Shown here one piece after another: positions 1-12,772 of a stretch of 64,000 nucleotides of DNA. The notes below the pieces were generated by a model. It had not been told where the DNA came from. It ran no database searches and saw only the letters and a list, made by a program, of their open reading frames with translations. This DNA comes from Rotaria sp. Silwood1. Taxonomy: Eukaryota; Rotifera; Eurotatoria; Philodinida; Philodinidae. The position numbers and the translations under genes are program-made. Location of the stretch: positions 496,001-560,000 of the forward strand of contig CAJNOP010000082.1 of the NCBI GenBank assembly GCA_905250075.1. The letters run 5' to 3'. Numbering within the stretch: position 1 is the first letter of the stretch; each line of letters opens with the position of its first letter.

Positions 1-2407
1 AAGAATTTCGTTAATGAATTCTTCCTAAACAATCACTCAATATTCATAACATTTTGCAAGGATTGAAGAATTTAGTTCAATCATTAAAACGTTATTTTAT
101 TGCATTTTCAATGCATGTTGCAATACTTGCATCGAATAGTAGTTCATACATGATGTTCTATTTGTTTAAATAGTCTTCTCGGAAATATACAAATAAGGCA
201 ATGTTTTTGTGTCAATAAATTGATATCAAATATCAACATGTATATTACTTTGTAATGTCAGCAAGAATACGTTAGTCTAATATCTCAATGTAAACTAAGA
301 AAAATTGAATGTTTTGGCATAAAAAAACTAAAGAATCTTATATCTACATTCACATATGTTGTCTTCAATGACAATAATGACAAGAAAGTGAAAGCACCAA
401 AAGCAAAATCTACAAATTCTATTGAGCAACTTTTATCGTTGCAAAAATCTATACGAAATAAACGTTCATTCAACTCAATGCACATTCTATGTAACATTTA
501 TTTAACAGTAAAAATTTTCTTATATAAATTTCTATTTTTTGATACTAATCATACAGTTCTAATTAGTAGGCTTTTTTTTTCGTTTTCAAGTATTAATACA
601 GGTCTTTATGGTTAGGTCGAACCAAACGGTAATTTACCATGAATCATTTTACACTTTTTCTCCATCGGTAAGAGGTTTAATCAAATCTCTCGACTGATCA
701 TATCTGTCTTGAACCACTAAAGTAATGACGTATGGCGTCTATTTCACTATCATATCGATATTCACTGTCAAGTTTCATTTGTTTTATTTCTGTGATCGTA
801 TATTGGTAAACAGAAAACCTCGTAGGATCCCAAATGCTATATGAACTTTGTAAATTGATCAAGCCAATGTCGTACGTGTACCTTAGCAATTAACAATAAG
901 CTTAATTTGCATTACACATTACATGTCCTTTAATATTACTTATTTAATTGTAAAAATATATTATATAATTATCGTAGTACATAAAGGTACGTCTTTGATA
1001 TATTCCAATGTTAGACAAACTATTTGATTTGATTTTGATAACATATCTGCATATGTATATGGGTAGCTAAAATATATAGTGAATACGATAATAAAGCTCA
1101 CGTAATAGAGTAGTATTATGCATATTTCTTCATGAAAATAGATTTCGACATCAGTAAAAAACACAAGATTAGCTTATGACGCAAAGTTCCTTGTTAATCC
1201 AGTTTTTGAGAAAAACATGCAAAACTTCAAATGAGAAGCTCCAGATCTGTTCGAAAGGAATCTTCATCTGAGCAGATTGGTTTATTAATGCTCGATAACC
1301 ATCCTCAATTACAACTTTGGCCTACTAAATATCTTTCATGGTATGCAAATAAGATTGAGTTTTCTATTAGTTGTGCATATCGATGCATCTTCTTGAATTA
1401 CAATATATGGATTTTTATTAACAAATTGCGTAGGATGTGAACTAACTTGTTTTGTTTGAAAAAACTTTTTAAACGCGTTAAAATATCGAGTTTTCAATCA
1501 TTGTCTCCCTGAATAATAACAAAATGCATATCACTTGTTGTTATTTGAGAGTCGTTTTCCTTATAGTCGATAGCAATCTTTTTCTTTAATAAGTTTTATA
1601 TAATTACTATAGTTCTATAATGCATGTTACAGTATAACTTGTTACATATGTTCTTCTCGTGTAAAAAAATGACTGGTCATCTTTTCTCAGGATTCTATTT
1701 GTTTGTTAATATGAAATAATTTGATATCCCTTACGATGCTTCTTTTTGTTGTTAAAAAATTTCTTTTCTGATCTTTCATGTTTTTGTAACAATATAGATA
1801 AGTAAAACAGGCAGAGCATTTCAAAAAGAAAACACTTAAGCAAAATGCTAACTGCAAAAAATGTAAATGAATAATTCTAAAATTTATAATTCAAGATATT
1901 TTTGTTACTTTCATTATCTTTTATTTTGTCTCTGTATTACCAATTGAATATAAGGATATGATGCTCTATTGACTGTATTATGTCTGCAAGGTTTAAAACT
2001 TTCACATGACATATCTAAATGAGAATATTGATAAAATCAATAATATCCGATACTTCTACGAAATATGTAACATCCTCACTGACATACAATATAAATGTCA
2101 GTTGATAGAATGTGCATGAAGATGAAGCCGATACATATCTTGTAGAAGTACTCAATACTTATTGCGATAATACAATCGTTCAAGGATAGAACGTAATCCA
2201 CATCATCAATACATTTGCTGAGGTCAATCTATACATCGACTTTGATACCAATATAAGCCAATAAAATAGACTCATGATTATTTCTAGAAAAAATTACCAA
2301 GTTATTATTTCTATGATTTGAGAAACTCTTCAACATTTATTTACATAAATTTGTTAGGACAAGACACAACGTCAACAATAGATGATGTAGTAACTGTCAG
2401 TCAAAGT
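1..2407. other. Stretch without a supported gene
   Basis: Very AT-rich sequence with scattered short open frames on both strands. None shows a recognisable domain or a convincing chain of splice-compatible exons. I see no repeat of note here. Confidence 0.5.
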
Positions 2408-2848
2408 TATCTTACGCCTTGTCCACGTAACTCCGTAACACCGTTACGTTTTTACTCATTTTGTTTTGGTCATAACTCTGAAAGGAAAAGTCGTAGAGAG
2501 GTGAGCGACGTCTTAAATTGAAGACAAATTTGTTTTGAAGATTTTGAGATTAGTTCGAGCTCATAAAAACGTTTCCTCGAAAATTTGTCAGTGCAATACC
2601 AACACCTACTTTTGAAAAATCCAGCGAAAAAGTAGGTATTAGTATTTTGGTTATAGATTTTTGAAAAGATCTTTTTATGCGCTCGGACTAATCTTAAAAT
2701 CTTCAAAACAAATTTGTCTTCAATTTAAGACGTCGCTCACCTCTCTATGACTCTTCCTTTCAGAGTTATGACCAAAACAAAATGAGCAAAAACGTAACGG
2801 TGTTACACTCTGCCGCTAGCGTTACGTGGACAAGGCGCTTAACAGATA
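2408..2848. repeat. Large palindromic MITE-like element
   Basis: The left half (from TTACGCCTTGTCCACGTAAC near 2412) is repeated in reverse complement in the right half (ending GTTACGTGGACAAGGCGC near 2839). The arms run almost to the centre at about 2615, where CACCTACTTTT faces AAAAGTAGGTATT. Matching landmarks are the GAAGACAAATTTGTTTTGAAG block at about 2520 and its reverse complement at about 2700, and CATAACTCTGAAAGG facing CCTTTCAGAGTTATG. The element is about 440 bp, non-coding and nearly a full foldback. I could not fix a target duplication. Short frames inside are by-products of the repeat. Confidence 0.85.
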
Positions 2849-3427
2849 TTACACTTATCTTTCAATCAATTAAATAAACCGTATGAGAATGTGACTAAAA
2901 TTAAATATCCATTAGTTCTTTGACAACAAGTAGTAGAATCTTTATTGAAAATATGAGCCAATGCCATCTGTTCTTCATGTATAGTGAAATAGTGAAGAAA
3001 ATTCTATCTTTTACAATCATGAATAATTTACCGACAAATATCAACAAATTGGAAAATTTTGTTCACTTGAAAAAGAATTCTATGTTCATCAAGTATTCCA
3101 TATTATAGAAGTACATGTCATTATTAAAATGATCTTATTTGAATGTGACTTCCACAAACATATTACACATTTTCAATCTACGAATAAAGAAGAAATTTTC
3201 CTCTCGAAATTCAAATCTATGAGTATCAGTTTTTAATATTATCACAAGAATATTGACGAGTGAAGAAAAACAAAACATCTTCAATGTGACAACCGAATAA
3301 AATTAAATAGTTTGTTAAAATCCTTCAAAACATACTTTAAAAAAAAGTATAAACATATTTGTTATTCTCTTGAGTTGGAAGAAGAATCGATTTGTTCAAT
3401 ATTATCACATTTTTTTTTATCTCTTTG

Positions 3428-4333
3428 TTACTGTTTCTCTTCTTCTATGTGTAACTGTTCATCTTTATGTAGTTCTTCTTGTTTTTCAGATGATTGTTCG
3501 TTTTGAGATATAGATTTTTCTTGAGATTGTTGATCTTCTTCTGATATTGAAACTGAATTCTCATCAAGTCTTGTTTCTGATGATGGTAAATCTTTTTTTA
3601 TTGATTCATTTTCAGTCGATATTTCTGTTTTTTCTTCTTCGATCTTTGATGTTGTTCCTGATGTTTCTAATGATGAAAATTTTACTATTGGTTCTTGTTC
3701 AGTCGATATTTCTGTTTTTTCTTCTATAATCTTCGATGTTGTGCTTGATGTCACTTCTGAAGAATTTTCTTCTATTGGTTGTTGTTCATTTGATAATACT
3801 ATTCTTTCGTCTTCGATCTTTGATGTTATGTTTAACATTTCCGATGATGAATCTTTCTTTATTGACTGTTGTTCAGTTGATATTTCTGATTTTTCTTCTT
3901 CAATTGTCGATGTTATGTTTGATGTTTCTGATGTTAAATCGAAAAGAAATAAAAATTGAAAAAGTCGAGTAGAACGTCCTTGAGAACAACTTCCACCAGT
4001 AATATCACATAATTGTTCATAGAAAGTATCATGTATATCTTGTTGATTTTTAACTTTATCCCATAGAATAGGTAAAAGTTCTTCAACATCAATTTCATTA
4101 CGTGAATCAAAATTTCGATTTCGACTAGATACGAGAATGTTTAAAGAACGACGTGCACGACCAATTCGTTTAACATTAAAATATTTTTTGTCTAACCATT
4201 TTTCAATATCTTTTATTGTGTCATCAAATGAAAGACAATGCGGAAGATAGTTAGAAATCAACATAGGACGTATTTCAAACCATTTTTGACGTAATTTACC
4301 ATCATAATCATGTGTATTACATGAAGTTGGCAT
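3428..4333 (-). CDS. Acidic protein with four ~28-residue tandem repeats, function unknown
   Basis: An open frame of 301 residues on the minus strand. Residues 1-130 look globular, with a basic stretch (KRIGRARR, about 55-62) and a motif FYEQLCDITGGSCSQGR (104-120) followed by STRLFQ. Residues 134-250 are four imperfect repeats of about 28-29 residues, rich in Ser, Thr, Glu and Lys, each holding a core like TSKIEEEKTEISTEQ. The tail is a Gln/Glu/Ser-rich acidic stretch. I do not recognise the family and assign no function. The frame stays open upstream to a good acceptor at 4349-4350. A tiny first exon with an ATG at 4569-4571, directly followed by GTGAGT, would join it in frame and add five residues (MLDLKA before PTSC). 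So the true start may lie in that upstream exon. Confidence 0.65.
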   Translation of the reverse strand: MPTSCNTHDYDGKLRQKWFEIRPMLISNYLPHCLSFDDTIKDIEKWLDKKYFNVKRIGRARRSLNILVSSRNRNFDSRNEIDVEELLPILWDKVKNQQDIHDTFYEQLCDITGGSCSQGRSTRLFQFLFLFDLTSETSNITSTIEEEKSEISTEQQSIKKDSSSEMLNITSKIEDERIVLSNEQQPIEENSSEVTSSTTSKIIEEKTEISTEQEPIVKFSSLETSGTTSKIEEEKTEISTENESIKKDLPSSETRLDENSVSISEEDQQSQEKSISQNEQSSEKQEELHKDEQLHIEEEKQ

Positions 4334-5005
4334 TGCTTTTAAATCTAACTAAAAAATAAATCGATTTTTATAATGTAATCATATTTCTTCTTGAATTCTT
4401 CTATCAAAATATAAACTGATAATAATTATCTAGATCAAAATATTAGCAAAGTTTTAAATACAACTTTAACAATCTAATCGACATTTTACCATAATGAAAA
4501 TAAATAAATACAAAGATCGAAAATTATTTTTTCAAGCATTGTGAAATTTTTTCAAACAGATGACTCACCATCCATATTCTTCATACAAAACAATTATTAG
4601 TTCTGGTTTTCAATTAACTAAAACGTTAAAATTAAAAACTCTATTGAAATTTTATTAAATCATCTGTTAAACTAATAAAAAAAACTATAAATGAAGTTTA
4701 AATAAATATCAACTAGCGTCATCTATTTAAAATGATTTCATTTTGTTCATTTTTGACAAATTCTGTTTGACATAAGTTGCATAAATATTTCAGTCCAGAT
4801 AATAATTTGATTTGATTTAAAAGAATAAGAGGGGAATGGACACTATCTAATTTCCAATTGGTTTATACCTATATCCTCTGTTTGTTTTTCTTTTTTTTTT
4901 TTTTTTCTTTTTTGTATTATTATCTTTGATTAGAAATATTTGTTTGGATTTTAATTAAACTAATTATTTCAGAAATAATTAATTATTTAAAAAAAAAAAC
5001 ACAAA

Positions 5006-5777
5006 ATGGCCGGAATTTCAGCAGCACGTCTTACAGAAGAACGAAAAGCATGGAGACGAGATCATCCATTCGGTTTTATTGCTGTAAGTTCAAACTTCTT
5101 TGTTTTTTAATGTACTAATTTTGTTCTTTAGAGACCATCCAAAAATGTCGATGGAACTCTGAATCTTCTCAATTGGGAATGTGGTATTCCAGGTATACAA
5201 AAATTAAAAAAATCTTTTTTGTTTTTTTTTCAAAATTTGGAAATATTTTTTTTATATGATTAGGCAAACTCAGTACACCATGGGAAGGTGGTTTATATAA
5301 ATTACGTAAGTTCATTAGATTAAATACAACTAATTAAAATATTTTAATTTAATTTAGGTATGATATTTAAAGATGATTATCCATCTACACCACCTAAATG
5401 TAAATTTGAACCACCTTTATTTCATCCAAATATTTATCCCGTAAGCAAAAAAAAAATTAAAATTAAGAAAAAAAAAACAATACATTTATCTTATTAATTA
5501 AATAGAGTGGAACAGTATGTTTATCATTACTTGATGAAGAAAAGGATTGGCGTCCAGCAATAACAATAAAACAAATTCTACTTGGTATACAAGAATTATT
5601 AAATGAACCAAATCCAAAAGATCCAGCACAAGCTGAAGCATATGCTATTTATATGCAAGATAAAGTTGAATATGAAAAACGTAAGAAAATATTTAATTAT
5701 TTTAATAAAAATTTTCTATTTCTATTTTTCTAGGAGTTCGAGAGCAAGCAGCACGTTTTCGTGCAACGGATATATAA
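5006..5777 (+). CDS. UBE2I: SUMO-conjugating enzyme E2 (Ubc9)
   Basis: This is the E2 enzyme that takes SUMO from the E1 as a thioester and passes it to lysines of nuclear and other substrates. Six exons: 5006-5083, 5132-5192, 5264-5305, 5358-5440, 5506-5680 and 5734-5777. All introns are GT-AG and 47-65 bp long. The sum is 483 nt, or 160 residues, against 158 in human UBC9. The N-terminus ([13 protein letters not shown]), the HPN motif and [20 protein letters not shown] are nearly identical to the family. The catalytic Cys falls at residue 93, the same position as in human. The ATG has the context ACAAAATGG. A long T-rich leader tract lies upstream at 4886-4910 and T-rich sequence follows the stop. 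Essential single-domain enzyme; identification is secure. Confidence 0.97.
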
Positions 5778-7525
5778 AAATGAAAATAGGAAAGAATAAT
5801 TTATGATGTGTACAAACGAACAGAGAAATGCTTGATGAGCAAAAGTCTTCTTCTTTTTTTTTTTTCGTTGTATCGATGTTGTTCGAGTGTGTTCAAAACT
5901 CGAAATGATCTTTTTTTTTTTCTTTTCTTCGAATAATTTCTTGTCTTCTTTTTCTTTTTTTCTATGATGTGCTTGTATCTATTCATAAGTACACTTTAAA
6001 AAAAACAAACAAACAAAATTCATCATGAAATAAGAACGAACAATAACTATTATTTTATTTTGATTTATATTAAAAAAAAAGTAAATTGTAAATGTATCGC
6101 TTTTCTTTTTTTTTGTATCCCTCAGCCAATGCATTGCAACATGCAATTATCATCAACGGTTTTGCCACAGAGAGCTGGGTTTATTAGATAAACATCATCG
6201 GGATATGTATACACATTTACATATAAAATGATTATTGTGTTCTCGTACTTTATCTTGCCATATTTAAACACAAATGAATGAATGTATGAATGTTGACTAT
6301 ATCCATTCGACTATTTTTTCTTCCGAGAGAATGAAAAAAAAACGGCATGTCGATGTACTTCTTTCCTTCTGTATACGACTAGGCCATTAACATAGAAACT
6401 CATACGAAAAGAAACAGAGAGAGGACAAAAAGTAAGTCTGGTAGAGTACAATTAATGGAAATGATTTAACTTGATTAAGAATATTGTCAACAGACAATAT
6501 TGATGTTGATGAAAAAAAAAATCAAAATGAATAATTTTTTTTGTTAATAAATAATTAAACGATGTAATCAGAGTAATAAATAAGGAAAAGCCGAGAATGA
6601 AATGATTCATCTTACATTACTCATACACTAAACCACAAAAAGATTAGCTTTTTTTTTTGGAATTTTTTCTCTAAAGAATAAAAGAGAAAAGAATGTAACA
6701 TCTACTATCATTCTTTTGTATTGTTACAGAAAAGAAGTACATTTCATGATAGTTATCGATATAAAAGCACGAATACAATGTATTACAAAATATCTTATAT
6801 GATTTATTTTTTCTTATCGAAAAACAATAAAATCTTCAGAGAGATATATCATTTGATCTTATAAATTTTTACCAAAGAATACTATTTGATATGGTTTCTA
6901 ACATTCATCTATGATTCGTTCAATAGAAATTTTACAATCAATCAATAAAACAATGATATATGTTTGTTATTCTGATTTTCTTTGAGCATTGTTATTTCTG
7001 CAATGTATATTAAATATGATAGAAAAAAAGATAGGGAATTATTACCATCGCAAATATGTCTGATAAAATATGTTTCATATATATATACGAAATATAGAGT
7101 TAAGCTTCTATTCTAAAATAGATAACGAAAGAATGAGCTACATAAAGACGAACATTATACATCAACATTCTTTTTGTTTTTTCTTCACTCTATTCTATAC
7201 GCGTAAGTTAAAAGATTCCTTTGTATTCAACATTTGATTGATTCATTAAAACTAATAACATATTTATTTTAGGCAGTATTTTATCAAGATTTTCTTTTTC
7301 GAAGAAGTTATGTAAACGATCGAGAGGACGATCACATATTTTTGGAAACAAAGACATATAGTATTTATCATAATAACTATAAATTTTGAAAGGATTAATC
7401 TAGTTTTCGAAGAGACACTGCCTCCATATTGGACAAACTGTTAATTTCAAAAACAAATGAGAATATCAAAAGAGTTTCATGCATTTCAGATAATCAATTT
7501 TTCTATTTTAATTTCATTAAACAAA
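5778..7525. other. Ubc9 3' flank and intergenic sequence
   Basis: T-rich runs just after the Ubc9 stop fit its 3' UTR. A small perfect hairpin (AATATTGTC-AACA-GACAATATT) lies near 6479-6501. Otherwise I see AT-rich sequence without a supported gene. Confidence 0.5.
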
Positions 7526-8324
7526 ATGTCAACTATTGGACATGAAGCAAATACTACAACAGGTTCAGCTGTAGCTCATACAGCTATTGCTGAAAATGTT
7601 GCTGTTAAATCCATTGTTAGTACTGAAACACAATCAAAAGTTAGTATGGAAAATGTAGAAAAAATGGCTACATTAATGAATAAACTTGGTAAAATAGTTT
7701 CATATTATTTAAATATATTTTTTATTTAATAAATTGTATATATTAGGTACAACACATCAACTAATTGATGAATATTCTCGTCGTCGTACTGAACAAATAT
7801 CTGAAGAAGTAACATCAGCTATTACAAAAGTTGTTGTTGATACTCAATCTCAACAAGGAAAACTTTTAAATGATGCTAATGTACGTTCAGCTGCTATTGA
7901 AGAAGAATATAAATTTAAATTACAAAATTTTATTGAAGAACTTGATACAACTAAAGCACAAGATTTAGCTTTACTTGAAAAAGATTTAAATCAACGTCAA
8001 GATATGATTCTTGAACAAGCTCGAAAACGTATTGATGATTTAAATGAAGAAGCTAATCGTTTAAAAATGACTGTTCTACGTGAAGCTCAAGTACAGGCAA
8101 ATGCAAAAGTTGATGCAATTACACAACAAGTTGCTGCGTAAGATTATTGTAGGAAAATATTTTTATAGAAAAAAATAATTAATAAATTTAGTTTGGGAGC
8201 TGCAGATGCTAATCGTCTTTTAACATCAACATCAACGACAGTTATTCGAACTGAAGCTAAAGCTGCTAGTGAAACTCATATTCCTAATACAAAAGTTGTT
8301 CTTGGTATTACAGCAACAGAATAA
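7526..8324 (+). CDS. Long coiled-coil, Ala/Gln/Glu/Lys-rich protein, CAHS-like in layout
   Basis: Three exons: 7526-7688, 7747-8137 and 8192-8324. They sum to 687 nt and 228 residues, with GT-AG introns of 58 and 54 bp. Residues 1-54 are Ala/Thr/Val-rich and look disordered. Residues about 60-187 form one long charged amphipathic helix with heptads (for example LEKDLNQRQDMILEQARKR), almost free of Cys, Trp and Pro. Residues 190-228 are again a flexible Ser/Thr/Ala-rich tail. No signal peptide or membrane segment. I do not recognise an assigned family. The size and layout resemble heat-soluble desiccation proteins such as tardigrade CAHS, but that is shape only, not shown homology. An in-frame ATG at 7457 could add 23 residues; I prefer 7526 because its CAAAATG context matches the Ubc9 start. 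Confidence 0.8.
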
Positions 8325-9757
8325 TAAAGAATATTATGAATACATTCATGTTATCTTACTTTTGCACTTATTAATCAAGCTTATTTATGTGTTATTTATT
8401 ACTATTGGATTTGTTATTTTTCGTTGTTAATGTGAGAAAAAATGAAAAGCATGTAGAAAAGAAAACTTTTTATTGTTATCTGTATAATCAGCATGATACT
8501 TTTTGTTGTATTTATTTCAAATAATAACTTATCCTGTCAGTATTAAAGATACATTTTTTTTCTTCTGTATTTGAGAATTTCTTTTATCTAAATTAAATAT
8601 ACATTTTATCCTACAATAAAAATGTACGTTTATTCAATTTTCATGTTAAATATCGAAATGAAAAACTTGATTTATTTATTTTACAATGCAATAATTGGTC
8701 AGATCACAGTGCAAAGTTCAGATGAAATCAAATCCTATCAGGAGAGACTTAATCTGTTGTAATAGTTCAGTTTCTGGAAATGAGATCTCCAAAAATGTTA
8801 TTATATTTTACACATGACATTTCAATAACTGAGAAAAAAAAAAGATTTCTTTTTGGTCGAAAGTGCCGGTCCTAAAAACATAACGAAATTTTTTCTAAAT
8901 TCGAAAGTTCTTTTCTTAAAAATAAAACAAAACTTATTCGAACAGCTAATTGAGGAAATCTCTCCAGATGTCAAATCGTTGTTCAATCAAGATGATGTCT
9001 ATTTTATGAGTACTTGTGAGTAAGAAAAAAAAGTCTAGAATGGTTTACTTTTTCCGGCTTTTGTTTTTAAGACAGAAAAAGTTTTATTGAGTTTTTCAAT
9101 ACAAAAAACTGTGTTCATCTGAGATAATATGGAAAACGACTTTCATCTTCAAATTTTGTACGAACAAAGTGTTGAAACAGATTAATATCTTGGCTAAATT
9201 AAAATTTTTCTACAATATACTATCTTGAAATATTCAGTATTCGAATTTGTCTCATATGTAAAAGCAAATTTTTCTTCATATATTTATATTTTGAGAAAGA
9301 AGAAGTTGAAAAAATTAAAACTTTCACATTGAACTGATATCATTAAGAATTTTGTTCGTGAAAAAGCTTGAAATGAAAACTCAACAATTGATTTTTCTCG
9401 TGACTTGAGGGAAACAATAGTTTTACGTTGAAAATTCAGTAAAATTTCGGTATATTCAAGAACGAAAGCAAGTTCACATTTGGAGAAGTTCCTTCGCCAA
9501 TATAGACATATGGATTGTAATCGATGAGAAATTTACTGTTTCGATCGAAAGAGAATTTTAAGATCTAACTTTTATAAATAAATAATCTTTCATCAATTGG
9601 CGACATCTGTTCAGACTTTGAGTATGATCAAAGAAACAAAAGAAGGAAGGTAGTTTTATTCGATTTGACTAGGTTATACTTTTATCCAATAATTGTGAAA
9701 TTGTTAAAACAGGCAAAATTAAATCTTTTGTTTTTTTTATTCATTCATTAAAACATC
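8325..9757. other. Intergenic sequence
   Basis: AT-rich sequence between two genes. No coding exon or clear repeat pair was found. Confidence 0.45.
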
Positions 9758-11199
9758 ATGGTTTCAACATCATTATTTGACGATGGTCCAGAAATTGAAT
9801 TTCCAACAGAAATTATGTGTTCTCGATTTTGTCCTATTACTCGAAATCTCTTCTTAGCCGGTGCAATTTCTGGACATTTGCACTGGTCTGAAAAATGATT
9901 TTTCTTTTTAATATAAATATTTTCTTTGTTGACAGGATAAAGATAAATGATGACGAAAACGAACGATCTATGTCAAATGAACGTTCAATGAAAGTTCATA
10001 AAAAATCAGTTCGTGCTATTAGATTAACACCTGATGGTCAATCCATCATAACTGTATCTAAAGATAAATCAATTAAATTAAGATCAACAGAAACTGGAAA
10101 GATGATTACAAAATATAAACGAGCACACAAGTACATAATTTTATTTTTGATTTTTTGTAAATTTCTCTGGTTTTATAGTTCTCCTATAAATTGTTTATGT
10201 ATAGTTGATAATTGTGTATTAGCAACAGGTGATGATGATGGTTATGTTAAGGTAAATAAAAACAACTTTATTCTAAATCAATATAAATTTGAAAAAAAAT
10301 AAAAGTTATGGGATTATAGACAAAAGAAATCTTTAGCTGAATTTCATGATTGTGATGATTATATTAGTGATTTGACTTGTGCGAATGATCGACGAACATT
10401 ACTTACTACAAGGTATTTAATTAACATTGTTTTGTTTTTGTTTTATTTTGAAGAATAATTTTCAAAAAATATTTTAGTGGTGAAGGTACATTAACTGTTT
10501 ATAATGTTCGAAAGAAAAAGTTACAAATACAATCAGAATTAATGGATAGTGATTTAACAGCTTGTCAGATTGTTAAAGTATAAATTTTTTTCTTTTTTCA
10601 TTTATTATGTTGAATAGAAGAAAAGATTTTTTTTGTTTAGGATGGAACTAAAGTAGTATGTAGTACAATGGAAGGTGTTTTATATTTTTTTAATTGGAAA
10701 GAATTTGGTAATATGTCTGATCGATTTCCTGGTCATCCAGGTGGAATTGAATGTCTTACTTCACTTGATCAATCATTGATTGTTACTGGTTGTGAAGATG
10801 GAAAAATTCGGTTCGTTTATTTTTGTTTCTTATATTAATTTTTTTTGTTTTAGTTGTCTTAGTCTTTATCCTCATCGAATAATGTCAATTGTTGGTCGTA
10901 CATGTTCAATGCCAATTCAAACATTATCTACATCATGTGATACAGATTATCTTATTGGTACATCAACATCACAAGAAACTTTACAATTAATTGATTCTCA
11001 ACAATTAAAAATAATATTAAATAAAAAGAAAAATAAAGGTGGACAACGACAAAATAATTCGTTTTTTGCTGATTTAGAAATTAATGAACAAACAGAATTT
11101 GATGATAAACAACAAAGATCCAGTGATGATAGTGATAGTGATGATGATGATGATATGAGAAAGCCACCGAAAAAAAAGAAAAAAAAAGTTCATTTTTAA
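9758..11199 (+). CDS. WDR55: WD40 repeat protein, WDR55 / Jip5 type
   Basis: WDR55 (yeast Jip5) is a nucleolar WD40 propeller needed for ribosomal RNA processing. Seven exons: 9758-9885, 9936-10130, 10179-10251, 10306-10412, 10478-10577, 10641-10810 and 10854-11199. They sum to 1119 nt, giving 372 residues against 383 in human. The start MVSTSLFDDGPEIEFPTEI is followed by propeller blades with family-like motifs: HKKSVRAIRLTPDG, ATGDDDGYVKLWDYR, TTSGEGTLTVYN, VCSTMEGVLYFFNW, and GCEDGKIRCLSLYPHR, the last very typical of WDR55. The C-terminus is the expected Asp/Ser run followed by a Lys-rich tail, a likely nucleolar localisation signal. The first intron uses the weak donor GTCTGA; the phase supports it. 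Confidence 0.93.
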
Positions 11200-12772
11200 T
11201 TATTATTTCTTGTTTGTTTTTTTTTCATTGTTAAATAAAACATTGAAATATGTTGAATATTACAAATATTGTTCCGTTTGGTAATGCATTTTTAATGATT
11301 TACTTAAAAGTTCTCTTTCTACAAGCAATACAATCTGATCAAGGATTTCTTAAATAAAAATATGTATTTTTGATTTTGTTCTCTAATGTAAAGCAATTAG
11401 CCCTAATCTCGATCGTGAGTTAAATAGCCAATGGAATTTTCTATCGAATTCATTCTATATAAGATGAATTATTATAGAAAGTTTTTTTCAGAACACTGGG
11501 CACGGTAGTTTTCAGGATGTAGAATATTACTTTTTAATTATACCATTTCAAAGAGAACAAAATTCTGAAAAAGATAAGGAATCACTGCATTTTGTATGGT
11601 TTTCTCTTAAAAAGTTAAAAGTACATAACAGCTCAATGGGCAACAGATAACAATATTTAATAATAATAATTGATCAAGTTCTACACAAATATATAGTACG
11701 ATTATCATAACCATTAGGAAATTAAAATTGAATCAGTATATTGAACGTTCAGTTTAGCATTAAACAAGCATGTATCATTCTATTTAATGAAAGTATCAAT
11801 TGTGAATATTTAATAAGATAAACTCTCAGCAATGAATGAAGTCAAAGCAAATAAAAAGAAAAGTATTGCAATAGTCAACACTACTTTAAACTATGCAATT
11901 TGTTTTAATTCTATTTTATCCTCTTTACTTACCTGAGAGAAAAATCGAAATTGTAGGATAAACGTTAAGTGGGAAAAAGAGAAGATACATGTCATGAATA
12001 ATTACTCATTGAAAAACATTTTTGTCGTTTTCTCTTGTAAATTTCATCGCTAAACGTTTTGCAATACTTTTATTGATTGAGAAATATTTTATATATTTTC
12101 ATACCTATCATAAATTTTTGATAAACAACTCTATGAAATCTTTAAATTGATACAAGTAAAATGTGTTACTTCTATCATTCATTATTATGATGTTTAGATA
12201 TGAATTGATAAGATATTTAATATAGTAAATTATTTTTTGTAAACATTTTCATAGGAATAATTATTTAAATAAGAAGAATGAATTTATTTTTAAATCTAAG
12301 ATAATATTTATATTTGGAATTAAAATTTATTTTTTTGAATCATTATATAGAACATTGATACTATGAAATATTTAGTTAATTTTTCCTTTAGTTCTTAATT
12401 ATATTATCCATTTAAATATACATTCTACAGAGAGTCAAACAATTGTTACTATCTATATCAAGTTAATACACCTGAGCAATTACTAGAAGTGTCTTTCATC
12501 TTTCTTGATCAGTATAAACACAGTCTGCAGTCGATAGGTTCTATTTGCTTTTCCTTTCTTTCTTCTCTCTTCTATTGACTTTTCTAATGACTTCTAACAG
12601 CAATAGTTATAGAAATAATAACAAGTATCTTTGAATGAAAAAGTTGAAACATAATTTTTTTTTCTCTCTCCATTCTGCTCTAAATAAATATCTCTTTACT
12701 GTTAGTCACAGCATCCTGAATAAGTCACACATTTCTTCATTTTTTTTTTGTTCATTTCAACAAAAGAAAACT
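11200..12772. other. Intergenic sequence and receptor upstream region
   Basis: Starts with a probable polyadenylation signal (AATAAA near 11234) for the WD40 gene. The rest is AT-rich up to the nuclear receptor start, with a CT-rich stretch at about 12545-12580 that may belong to the receptor promoter or leader. No gene seen. Confidence 0.4.

Noticed and set aside
1231-1440. Open frame of 69 residues that could be an exon
   Set aside because: No domain, no matching splice partner and no family signal.
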